Source: Mycolicibacter icosiumassiliensis (GTDB lineage Bacteria > Actinomycetota > Actinomycetes > Mycobacteriales > Mycobacteriaceae). Taken from it: 64,000 nt of DNA. Position 1 is the stretch's first letter. Every line of letters starts with the position of its first letter. Below the pieces are notes generated by a model, which saw only the letters and a program-made list of their open reading frames with translations, did no database searches and was not told the origin of the DNA. Of this stretch, positions 8,018 through 17,266 are shown in pieces. The translations under genes and the position numbers were made by a program. The DNA lies in contig NZ_LT546166.1 in the NCBI RefSeq assembly GCF_900078685.2, positions 1,890,287 to 1,954,286 on the forward strand, written 5' to 3'.

Positions 8018-9529
8018 ATGACGCTGACCGATCCCACCGCCGAGGACGCCGGGAGCCGGGCGCCGGTCCGCACCCGGGCACTGATCATCGGGACCGGGTT
8101 TTCCGGCCTGGGCATGGGCATTGCGCTGCAGAAGCAGGGTGTGGAGTTCCTCATCCTGGAAAAGGCCGACGAGATCGGCGGCACGTGGCGGGACAACACC
8201 TACCCGGGCCGCGCCTGCGACGTGCCGTCGCACCTCTATTCGTTCTCGTTCGAGCCGAAGGCCACCTGGAGTCGACTGTTCTCCCCGCAGCCGGAGATCC
8301 TGGACTACCTCAAGGACGTCACCGACAAGTACGGCCTGCGTCGCCAGATCCGATTCGGCTCGAAAGTGACCCGTGCGGCGTGGGACGACGACGAATTCCG
8401 CTGGCATGTATTCACCGAGGACGGCGGCGAATATGTGGCCCAGTTCCTGATCTCCGGCGTCGGTGGCCTGCATATCCCACGCCTGCCCGATATCGAGGGA
8501 ATCGACGAATTCGCCGGTGCCGCATTCCACTCCGCGCAGTGGGACCACAACGTGGACCTGACCGGTAAGCGCGTCGCGGTGATCGGAACCGGCGCCAGTG
8601 CGATCCAGATCGTGCCCGCGATCGTCGACCAGGTGGCCGAATTGCAGCTCTACCAACGCACTCCGCCGTGGGTAGTGCCGGTGCCACATCACCCGCTGCC
8701 CAACGCGGTACGCCAGGCCTTCGCGGTGGTGCCCGGACTGCGGCTGTCGGTGCGGGCGGCCATCTACTGGGCACTGGAAGGTGTCGGATTCGCGATGACC
8801 AGGCGCCCCGGCCTACTGCGTCTGATCGAGGCCGTCGGCAAGCTCAACATCCGCCGACAGGTCCGCGATAAAGAGCTGCGGCGCAAGCTGACGCCGCGGT
8901 ACCGGGCCGGTTGCAAGCGAATCCTCTACTCCGGCAACAACTACTACCGTGCGGTAGCCGATCCGAAGACAACCCTGATCACCGACCGGATCACTCGCAT
9001 CACCCGGGACGGCATCGTCACCGCCGACAACGTGCAACACGCAGCCGACGTCATCATCTACGCCACCGGATTCCATGTCACCGACTCTTACACCTACGTT
9101 GGCGTCATCGGTCCCAACGGAGAGGACCTGGTGCAGCGCTGGAACCGCGAAGGGGTCCAGGCGCACCGCGGCATCGCCGTGGCCGACATGCCCAACCTGT
9201 TCTTCCTGCTCGGCCCCAACACCGCGCTCGGCCACACCTCGGTGGTGTTCATGATCGAGTCGCAGATCCGCTACGTCGCCAAGGCGATCGCCGCGGCCGA
9301 CCAAGCCGGTGCGCAGGCGTTGGCGCCCAGCCGCGCCGCCCAGGACCGCTACAACGCCGAGTTGCAAGACAAGCTGGCCGGCTCGGTGTGGATCACCGGC
9401 GGCTGCAACAGCTGGTATCTCGACGAGCATGGTGTGAACCGGACTTTGTGGAGTGGCATGACCTGGCAGTACTGGCAGTCCACCCGCTCGTTGCGGGTGG
9501 GCGAGTACCGATTTTCCGGAGTGGGCTGA
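8018..9529 (+). CDS. Baeyer-Villiger-type flavin monooxygenase (Rv3049c-like)
   Basis: 503 aa. The FAD motif IIGTGFSGLGMG is at residues 28-39, followed by GGTWRDNTYPGRACDVPSHL, a motif shared by Baeyer-Villiger monooxygenases, then the fingerprint FAGAAFHSAQWD (residues 165-176), the NADPH motif VIGTGASAIQ (about 188-197) and the C-terminal ATGF. These enzymes insert oxygen next to a ketone using NADPH and O2; EthA and MymA are mycobacterial relatives. The gene precedes nrdF2, as Rv3049c does. The physiological substrate is unknown. Confidence 0.88.
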   Translation: MTLTDPTAEDAGSRAPVRTRALIIGTGFSGLGMGIALQKQGVEFLILEKADEIGGTWRDNTYPGRACDVPSHLYSFSFEPKATWSRLFSPQPEILDYLKDVTDKYGLRRQIRFGSKVTRAAWDDDEFRWHVFTEDGGEYVAQFLISGVGGLHIPRLPDIEGIDEFAGAAFHSAQWDHNVDLTGKRVAVIGTGASAIQIVPAIVDQVAELQLYQRTPPWVVPVPHHPLPNAVRQAFAVVPGLRLSVRAAIYWALEGVGFAMTRRPGLLRLIEAVGKLNIRRQVRDKELRRKLTPRYRAGCKRILYSGNNYYRAVADPKTTLITDRITRITRDGIVTADNVQHAADVIIYATGFHVTDSYTYVGVIGPNGEDLVQRWNREGVQAHRGIAVADMPNLFFLLGPNTALGHTSVVFMIESQIRYVAKAIAAADQAGAQALAPSRAAQDRYNAELQDKLAGSVWITGGCNSWYLDEHGVNRTLWSGMTWQYWQSTRSLRVGEYRFSGVG

Positions 9530-9542
9530 CACGACACGCAGA

Positions 9543-9590
9543 CCACAACTTCTTGTGTTGGCACGGGTTGTCGGCCCCCAGGGGTAGTGT
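9543..9590 (+). promoter_or_regulatory. Candidate NrdR-box pair upstream of nrdF2
   Basis: CCACAACTTCTTGTGT at 9543-9558 matches 12 of 16 positions of the NrdR box consensus as I recall it (acaCwAtATaTwGtgt). A weaker second site at 9575-9590 keeps the TAGTGT half. The starts are 32 bp apart, about three helical turns, which is the usual spacing for NrdR pairs. NrdR represses class I ribonucleotide reductase genes when dATP is high. Confidence 0.45.
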
Positions 9591-9615
9591 CGGAGGCCTA
9601 GATTTCGGCGGGTGA

Positions 9616-10602
<987 letters not shown>

Positions 10603-10761
10603 GGTTCTGAACGGTTGCTTGCTCCAGGGCTTGCGGGGCAGCGGCCGCAAATTCGCGGAAACTTGACGGAAGCGCTGACGCTTCTCCGGTGGCCTGTCGC
10701 TCCGTTCCGGTAAAGTCTGCCCACTGACGTAGTGACCGGGGTGGCAGGGAAAGGGGCGGTC

Positions 10762-13700
10762 GTGGTCGAGATCGATCCCCCCCTCGTCGAAGTGGCTAGA
10801 ACCTCACCCAACTTCGGTGCTTTGGCCACAATCGAGCCACTCCTAGCAGTCTATGGAGCTGGCGCGGAGTCGTCGCTCTATTCCGACCCCAACGGAGCCC
10901 TGATCAAGTGCCGCCAGTTCGGCGAGGTGATGGCCGAGCAACTCGTGATTCGCACCCGAACCAGGTGTGACGGCGATCGCCAGATCGATCGAATCGCAGC
11001 GCTCGAGCGTGCCGGGGTTCTCACCGCCGACACCGCAGGGGTCTTTCACGACATCCGGAAGCGCGGAAACGACGCAACCCACAGTCATCTGTTCGATATC
11101 CGGAGCGCCCTATCTGCGCTCGAATGTTGTTGGAAGTTAGGCGATCTCCTCCAGCGGGCGGTGTCCGGAGATAGAACACCTCGCAGCTTTATCGCCCCTG
11201 AGCCCGCAGCGGTGCCCGCAGCCGGAGCAGAGGACGAGCGCCTCGTTGTTGTGGAGATCGAGGCAACGTTGGCCAAGTCCCGAGCTGAATTGAGCGACAC
11301 GCTGACAGTGCTGGACGCGACGCGCTCAGCGCAGGAGTCGGAAGCTCAAGCACGGCGGGCTGCCGAAACCGAATTAGCCCGCATCCGCGAGCGGGAAGCG
11401 GTGATGGCAGCCTCGATGGCCGAACTGCAAGCCCAGATCGCTGAGCTCGTGCAGGCCGGCGCGGTTGCTTCTGGCGTCGGGTCCGTTGTCGCCGGAGATC
11501 CGAAGACGTTCACGAACGAGTTCCGCCGCCGACCACCGCTGAACGAAGTTCAGTCGCGTCGTGTAATAGACGCGCAGTTGAAAGCCGCCGGCTGGCTTAT
11601 TCAGGACTATGCGGCCATGAACCCGATGGCGGGCGGCGGTGTCGCTGTGCGCGAGTTCCATTTGGCGAGCGGCTTCGCAGATTACATCCTGTACGTCGAC
11701 GGCCGAATCGTCGGCGTGATCGAAGCTAAACGCGAGGGCACGGCACTTGTCGGTGTCGAGCAACAGACCCGCAAGTACGCCGAGGGGCTTCGCGCCGAAC
11801 ACCAGATCGCCGCGCGGCGGCGCGGCGAGCCACTGCCGTTCCGCTACGAGGCGACGGGCGCCGAGACCCGGTTCACCAACCAACTTGACCCTAAACCACG
11901 GTCACGCGAGGTTTTCGCCTTCGTGCGACCCGAGACCATCCGCACCTGGATGCACGCCGCCGACGCGAATCCAGACGCGCCCACCTTCCGCGCACGCTTG
12001 TTGACTCTGCCGATGCTGGAACCGGACGGGCTGCGGCCCAATCAGATTCAAGCCGTCGAAGGCATCGAGAAGTCGCTGCAGCACAACCGTCCGCGAGGGT
12101 TGGTGCAGATGGCCACCGGCGCCGGAAAGACCTTCACCGCAGTGACATCGGCATACCGCTTGATCAAACACGCAGGGGCATCCAGGGTCTTGTTCCTCGT
12201 CGATCGGAACAACCTCGGTGAGCAGGCTGAAGCTGAGTTCGCGAACTACACGCCCCGCGACGACGGCCGACGCTTCGGCGACATCTACAACGTTCAGCGG
12301 CTGGCCGGCCGGGCCGTGCTCGGCTCCACCAACGTGGCGATCTCGACCATTCAGCGGCTGTTCATGCTGCTGCAAGGCCAGGAGATCCCCGATAACGACG
12401 ACGACATCGATGGTGACGACGATCAAACGTTCCCGGTCGACGTGGTCTACAACCCGCAGGTGCCGCCGGAAGCCTTTGACCTGATCGTCGTGGATGAATG
12501 CCACCGGTCGATCTACGGCCGCTGGCGGGCGGTCCTCGACTATTTCGATGCCCCGATCATCGGTCTGACGGCAACCCCGACCAAGCAGACCCTGGGATTC
12601 TTCGACCAGAACCTGATCAGCGAGTACACCTACGAGGAATCGGTGATCGACGGGGTCAATGTTCCATTCGACGTGTACCGGATGCGGACACAGATCACTG
12701 AGCGGGGCAGCACCATCGAGGCCAAGACGGTCGTCCCGATGCGCGACCGCAAGACCCGCGTCCAGCGTTACGAAGAACTTGACGAGGACTACGCCTACAC
12801 CGGAAATGCACTGGGCCGCGATGTGATCGCCGAAGACCAGATTCGCACCGTGTTGACCACCTTCCGAGACAGAATGTTCACCGAGATCTTCCCTGGCCGA
12901 TCGGCGGTGCCGAAGACGCTGATTTTCGCCAAGACCGATGCGCATGCCGACGAGATCGTTCAACAGGTTCGCGAGGTGTTCAACGAGGGCGCCGATTTCG
13001 CCACCAAGATCACCTACAACGCGACGAACCCCAAGGATCGGCTCGCCGAGTTCCGCAACAGTCCGTCGCTGCGGGTCGCGGTGACGGTCGACATGATCGC
13101 AACGGGTACCGACGTGCGCGCCATCGAGTGCGTGTTCTTTATGCGGTCGGTTCGATCAGCGGTGTACTTCGAGCAGATGAAGGGACGCGGGGCACGGATC
13201 ATCGATGTTGACGATTACGCTGCGCTGACCCCGGACGCGCGCCCGGGGTTCACCAAGGAACGATTCATTATCGTCGATGCGGTCGGTGTGACCGATTCCG
13301 ACCTGGTTGACGCGACCCCGATGGAACGAGAACCGAGTGTCTCGCTGGAGCAGTTGCTCGCAAAGGCCGGCCGACTGACGCTCACTCCCGATGAAGCATC
13401 GACACTGGCGGTGCGTCTGGCGAAACTCGCCTCGCAGCTCACACCGGATGAGGCGGCGGAGACAGCAGAAGTTGCCGGCGGCACCGCGCTGCGTGACATT
13501 GCACGGCAGATTGCGGCCGCCAGCGACACCGACGCCGTCATCGCAGCGCAAGATCAGGGTGGTGGCGCCGCGGTCCGTGACCTGATCGACGGCGGGGTGG
13601 CCCCGCTGACCACGAATCCCGAGCTGCGGCAACGCATCCTCGACATCCGGCGGGCCAAGGATCTGCTGTTCGACCAGGTCAGCAAGGACGCCGTGACCGG

Positions 13701-14289
13701 TATCGCGCGGATTGACTACGCCGAAGCCTCGCGCGACCGCATCGAGTGCTTCCGCGAGTACCTGGCCGAACATCGCGATGAGATCGCAGCACTGCAAGTC
13801 ATGCACGGCAGTGGATCGGGACGTCCTCGCTATCGCGATTTGAAAGCATTGGCAGAGAAGGTCGCTCGTGTTCCGGCGATCGGGAGCATCGAGTCGATCT
13901 GGAGGTCCTATGCCGAGCTGGGCGAGCTGGCCGACCCTGGTCACGAGGTCGGCATTCCGGATCTGGTGACGATCCTGCGCCACGAACTGACCAAAGATGG
14001 TGTGGATTCCAAGATCCCGCCTTTCGCGTCCGTCGTCGAGGCGAAGCTGGCCGCCTGGCTCGGTGAACAAGCGCGTCGTGGGGCGACCTATTCCGAGCAG
14101 CAGACGCGGTGGCTTTCCTCGATTGTTGACGTAATGAAGACGAACATCGGGGTTGACGTTGACGATCTGGATCAGCTTCCACTGTCATCACTGGGCGGAG
14201 TGGACCGCTTCGCGCAGGACTTTTCGGTGACGACGTTGGAGGAAGCGCAAGCCCTGCTTGATGAGCTCAATGCAGAGCTGATCGCGTGA
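10762..14289 (+). CDS. hsdR: Type I restriction enzyme R subunit with N-terminal DUF4145-like domain
   Basis: About 1175 aa. Order of parts: DUF4145-like region (NGALIKCRQFGEVMAEQLV), Ala/Glu-rich coiled coil about 170-235, HsdR nuclease region with the D-x(n)-EAK core (GFADYILYVDGR, then VIEAKREG), then an SF2 translocase with Walker A ATGAGKTF, DECH box IVVDECHRS, LTATPTKQT, and motif VI FEQMKGRGARI, then an EcoEI-type C-terminal domain. It cuts DNA lacking the cognate methylation after ATP-driven translocation. All catalytic motifs look intact. GTG 10762 follows GGGAAAGGGG; GTG 10732 is an in-frame alternative. It is the first gene of a five-gene operon and overlaps hsdS by 4 bp. Confidence 0.93.
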   Translation: MVEIDPPLVEVARTSPNFGALATIEPLLAVYGAGAESSLYSDPNGALIKCRQFGEVMAEQLVIRTRTRCDGDRQIDRIAALERAGVLTADTAGVFHDIRKRGNDATHSHLFDIRSALSALECCWKLGDLLQRAVSGDRTPRSFIAPEPAAVPAAGAEDERLVVVEIEATLAKSRAELSDTLTVLDATRSAQESEAQARRAAETELARIREREAVMAASMAELQAQIAELVQAGAVASGVGSVVAGDPKTFTNEFRRRPPLNEVQSRRVIDAQLKAAGWLIQDYAAMNPMAGGGVAVREFHLASGFADYILYVDGRIVGVIEAKREGTALVGVEQQTRKYAEGLRAEHQIAARRRGEPLPFRYEATGAETRFTNQLDPKPRSREVFAFVRPETIRTWMHAADANPDAPTFRARLLTLPMLEPDGLRPNQIQAVEGIEKSLQHNRPRGLVQMATGAGKTFTAVTSAYRLIKHAGASRVLFLVDRNNLGEQAEAEFANYTPRDDGRRFGDIYNVQRLAGRAVLGSTNVAISTIQRLFMLLQGQEIPDNDDDIDGDDDQTFPVDVVYNPQVPPEAFDLIVVDECHRSIYGRWRAVLDYFDAPIIGLTATPTKQTLGFFDQNLISEYTYEESVIDGVNVPFDVYRMRTQITERGSTIEAKTVVPMRDRKTRVQRYEELDEDYAYTGNALGRDVIAEDQIRTVLTTFRDRMFTEIFPGRSAVPKTLIFAKTDAHADEIVQQVREVFNEGADFATKITYNATNPKDRLAEFRNSPSLRVAVTVDMIATGTDVRAIECVFFMRSVRSAVYFEQMKGRGARIIDVDDYAALTPDARPGFTKERFIIVDAVGVTDSDLVDATPMEREPSVSLEQLLAKAGRLTLTPDEASTLAVRLAKLASQLTPDEAAETAEVAGGTALRDIARQIAAASDTDAVIAAQDQGGGAAVRDLIDGGVAPLTTNPELRQRILDIRRAKDLLFDQVSKDAVTGIARIDYAEASRDRIECFREYLAEHRDEIAALQVMHGSGSGRPRYRDLKALAEKVARVPAIGSIESIWRSYAELGELADPGHEVGIPDLVTILRHELTKDGVDSKIPPFASVVEAKLAAWLGEQARRGATYSEQQTRWLSSIVDVMKTNIGVDVDDLDQLPLSSLGGVDRFAQDFSVTTLEEAQALLDELNAELIA

Positions 14290-15623
14290 GTGGCCTGCCG
14301 AAGGGCTGGGCGTGGACGACGCTGGGGGAGGTATGCGCACCGGTATCGAAAGCGGACCCAGCTACATTCGCGAGAGATCAGTTTCAGTATGTCGACATCG
14401 CGTCCATCAATGGTGAAACCCAAACCCTCTCAGAAGTTGCAATTGTTGACTGTGACAAGGCAGCGTCGCGTGCACGACAAATACTGCGTACCGGCGATAC
14501 GGTGTTCTCGACAGTCCGGCCGTATCTGCGGAAAATCGCGTATATTCCGGAACGTCTCGACGGTGAGATCGCATCGACAGGTTTCTGCGTGCTCCGTCCT
14601 ACAAGCGCGATCGACGGCCGATTCCTGTACTACACAGCCATCTCCGATTGGTTCATCGCTGAAGTCAGTGCGAAGCAGCGTGGCGTTAGCTATCCAGCGG
14701 TCCGTGCGGGCGAAGTGCTAGAGACTCCGATCCCACTACCGCCGCTTGCGGAACAGCTCCGGATAGTTGAGGTGCTGGAGGACCACCTGTCGCGGCTGGA
14801 CGCGGCTGACGGGACGTTAGCAGCGGTCGCACGCCGTATCGATGCGTTGACCGACGCCCTCGCGATCGACGCCGTGGGCGTTGCTCCTGGGGCCATGTTG
14901 CCTCAGGATTGGGAGTGGCGGTCGCTGGAATCCCTCAGTAGCGGATCGTCCTATGGCACGTCAACGAAGTGTGATCCGCAGGGTCAGGGGACGCCTGTCG
15001 TACGTATACCGAACATTCGGGGCGGCGCACTGGACTTGGCCGATATGAAATATGCCGTAGATCTTGAGCTTCATCTGGACCAACTTCATCTCAAGGCTGG
15101 CGATCTTCTGTTCGTTCGCACCAACGGAAGCCCAACGTTGATTGGCCGCACCGGTGTAGTCAAAAGGGATGTGGCGATCGCGTTCGCGTCGTACCTCATT
15201 CGATTCCAGTTGGGTTCGGTCGATGTGGCTGATTGGGTCCATTTGGTTGTTTCATCGCCCCGGTGGCGGGAGCAGATTGTCAAAGCCGCGGCTTCGAGTG
15301 CGGGGCAGTACAACTTGAACCAGACTTTCCTGAAGCGATTGCAGATTCCGCTTCCTCCGGTTGATATGCGTACGGAAATTCTCACCGCTCACTCGGATGC
15401 TTACGGAGACTTGGCGCGACTGCTGCAAGACAGCCATATCGCACTTTCTCGCTCTGCCGCCCTCCGTCGCGCCGTCCTGCGGGCCGCGTTCAACGGCGAA
15501 CTCGTCGACCAGGACCCGAACGACGAGCCGGCCGCGGTTGTTCTTGAGCGTCTTCGGGCGGAGTCGAAGCCGCCCCGGAAGCGCGCCGCAAAACGTACCG
15601 CTGCCGCATCGACCCGGGGTTGA
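14286..15623 (+). CDS. hsdS: Type I restriction-modification specificity subunit S
   Basis: 445 aa with two target-recognition domains. Each starts with a typical LPxxWxWxxL element (SGLPKGWAWTTLGEV; MLPQDWEWRSLESL at about residue 200) and ends in the conserved IPLPPLAEQLRIV / IPLPPVDMRTEIL before a helical spacer. The C-terminus has ALRRAVLRAAFNGELVDQD and a basic tail. It sets the bipartite DNA target read by both HsdM and HsdR. The GTG start overlaps the hsdR stop. Base composition is visibly less GC-rich than in the flanking core genes, as expected for transferred specificity genes. Confidence 0.93.
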   Translation: MSGLPKGWAWTTLGEVCAPVSKADPATFARDQFQYVDIASINGETQTLSEVAIVDCDKAASRARQILRTGDTVFSTVRPYLRKIAYIPERLDGEIASTGFCVLRPTSAIDGRFLYYTAISDWFIAEVSAKQRGVSYPAVRAGEVLETPIPLPPLAEQLRIVEVLEDHLSRLDAADGTLAAVARRIDALTDALAIDAVGVAPGAMLPQDWEWRSLESLSSGSSYGTSTKCDPQGQGTPVVRIPNIRGGALDLADMKYAVDLELHLDQLHLKAGDLLFVRTNGSPTLIGRTGVVKRDVAIAFASYLIRFQLGSVDVADWVHLVVSSPRWREQIVKAAASSAGQYNLNQTFLKRLQIPLPPVDMRTEILTAHSDAYGDLARLLQDSHIALSRSAALRRAVLRAAFNGELVDQDPNDEPAAVVLERLRAESKPPRKRAAKRTAAASTRG

Positions 15624-15624
15624 C

Positions 15625-16533
15625 GTGTTGCCGGCCCGGTGGGAGTCGATCACCGTCGATGACTGGCTGCGGGATGGCGATGGTCGTATCTCCGAGGAGC
15701 CATTGGGTGGTAAGGAGAAATTCTGGATCATCGGCCCCGACGGACACGAATACCTCTTCAAATACGCCCGTTGCGATGAGGACGGCACCAACGTCCGCGG
15801 CGAGGATTGGGCAGAATGGGCGGTTCATCAGCTGGCTGAGCTCATCGGCGTGCCGACGGCCGTCGTGCTCCCGGGTACACATGATGGCCGACGCGGCAGT
15901 CTGTCCCGTGCGGTGTGGCACGTGCGTGAGCGACTCATCCACGGCAACGAACTGCTCGCACGCCAGGACTCGGCTTACGACGCCGGCGCGCAGCGGGAGA
16001 ACCCGGGCTACACCGTCGAAGCGGTGCATGGCGCGCTCGATGGGGTTGCGGCACCGGTGGCCTGCGAGGCGCCGGTCATGACCGGATTCGATGCCTGGGC
16101 TGGCTACCTGATGCTGGATGCCTGGGTGGCGGGCCGCGACCGCCATCATTTGAACTGGGCGGTGATCGATCACGGCGGCTCGCTGCGCCTGGCGCCGTCA
16201 TTCGACCACGGCAACGCCCTGGGATTCCAAGAACCTGAACATCAGGTTGTCGGGCTCGCGAGCGACGATGCCCGGCTCGCCCGATGGAGCCGGAGAGGCG
16301 CCAGCTTCCACTTCGCCGGTAGGCCACCGCTGGTAGAGGTGGCCAATTCAGCATTACGGCTGGCCGGCGGTGGGGTTGAGGCCCATTGGCGCAGTAAAAT
16401 CGCGGAGGTCACCGTGGACGACATCACGGCAGTCTTCGACCAAGTTCCGGACGCCTTGATGTCAGACCAGGGACGTACATTCCGAATCAAGCTGCTCACC
16501 CACAACCAGGAAAGGATCGTCGATGACCGCTAG
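15625..16533 (+). CDS. HipA-like Ser/Thr kinase embedded in the RM operon
   Basis: 302 aa, starting at a GTG 1 bp after the hsdS stop. It matches the stand-alone HipA-like kinase family: a lysine strand HEYLFKYARCDE, an ERLIHGNELL segment, then the catalytic loop DAWVAGRDRHHLNWAVI (Asp and Asn positions of the DRHxxN motif) and the metal-binding LRLAPSFDHGNALGF (Asp). The N-terminal beta domain of full HipA toxins is missing and may be supplied by the next gene. HipA/HipT kinases phosphorylate aminoacyl-tRNA synthetases and stop growth; the target here is unknown. Placement between hsdS and hsdM, with an 11-bp overlap into the next gene, points to co-translation with the restriction system. 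Confidence 0.8.
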   Translation: MLPARWESITVDDWLRDGDGRISEEPLGGKEKFWIIGPDGHEYLFKYARCDEDGTNVRGEDWAEWAVHQLAELIGVPTAVVLPGTHDGRRGSLSRAVWHVRERLIHGNELLARQDSAYDAGAQRENPGYTVEAVHGALDGVAAPVACEAPVMTGFDAWAGYLMLDAWVAGRDRHHLNWAVIDHGGSLRLAPSFDHGNALGFQEPEHQVVGLASDDARLARWSRRGASFHFAGRPPLVEVANSALRLAGGGVEAHWRSKIAEVTVDDITAVFDQVPDALMSDQGRTFRIKLLTHNQERIVDDR

Positions 16534-17245
16534 CTCATCCTTACGCGTTGCTGCCGCACCGGCCATCGATGCGAGGCGGCGGCTTTTCCTGATCTGGCAG
16601 AACCCAGAAACCAGGCAGTTCATCCGCGTTGGCATCCTCAGTGAGCTGGTGGATGGCCGGTATGCGTTCGCATACACCGATGGAGCGCAGTCCGACGGCT
16701 TTAACCCACTAGTGCAGTTTCCGGACGTGAACGAGACCTACGTCTCAGGTGCGCTGCCCGCGTTCTTCGACAACCGGGTGATGTCTCGGCAGCGGCAGTC
16801 GTACCCGGACTATTTGAGCGCGATCGGTATCGACGCTGCTGAACTAGACACCCCGATGGAGTTGTTGGCCCGCACCGGTGGCCCCCGCGCGACCGACACC
16901 TTTCACCTGGTTGACGACCTCGCTGCTGACCACGATGGCCGGGTAGTCAGCCGGTTCCTCGCTTCAGGCGTACGCCATGTCGACGGCGCGGCGGATGCGC
17001 TCAGCCGCGTTCGGCCGGGTGATCGGTTGGAGCTTCGTGCCGACCGCGACAACGCGGTCAACCCGCGTGCCCAACTGGTCTGCGAGCAGAGCGGTGATGC
17101 CCTCGGCTACGTTCCGGACTGGCTCCTCGATGACCTGGATAGCCTCCTGGCGAGGGCGGACTCGCACCGTATTGTCGCGGAGCGCGTTAACCCGCGGGAA
17201 CATCCGCACCTGCGCCTGCTATGCCGCATCGAGGCTCACGTTTAG
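16523..17245 (+). CDS. HipA-N-like (HipS-type) domain plus HIRAN domain protein
   Basis: 240 aa. Residues about 20-95 resemble the N-terminal subdomain of HipA/HipS: LFLIWQNPETRQFIRVGILS, YAFAYTDGA, GFNPLVQFPDVNETYVSG, LPAFFDNRVMSRQR. Residues about 135-235 read as a HIRAN domain: VSRFLASGVRHVDGAADALS, RPGDRLELRADRDNAVNPRA, GYVPDWLLDDL. HIRAN domains bind DNA ends or single strands in helicases such as HLTF. The gene overlaps the kinase gene by 11 bp, so the two probably form one split HipA-like unit. Whether this part restrains the kinase or senses DNA damage or phage DNA is inference. Confidence 0.72.
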   Translation: MTASSSLRVAAAPAIDARRRLFLIWQNPETRQFIRVGILSELVDGRYAFAYTDGAQSDGFNPLVQFPDVNETYVSGALPAFFDNRVMSRQRQSYPDYLSAIGIDAAELDTPMELLARTGGPRATDTFHLVDDLAADHDGRVVSRFLASGVRHVDGAADALSRVRPGDRLELRADRDNAVNPRAQLVCEQSGDALGYVPDWLLDDLDSLLARADSHRIVAERVNPREHPHLRLLCRIEAHV

Positions 17246-17266
17246 CTGGTCAGTTACCCTCGGCTG

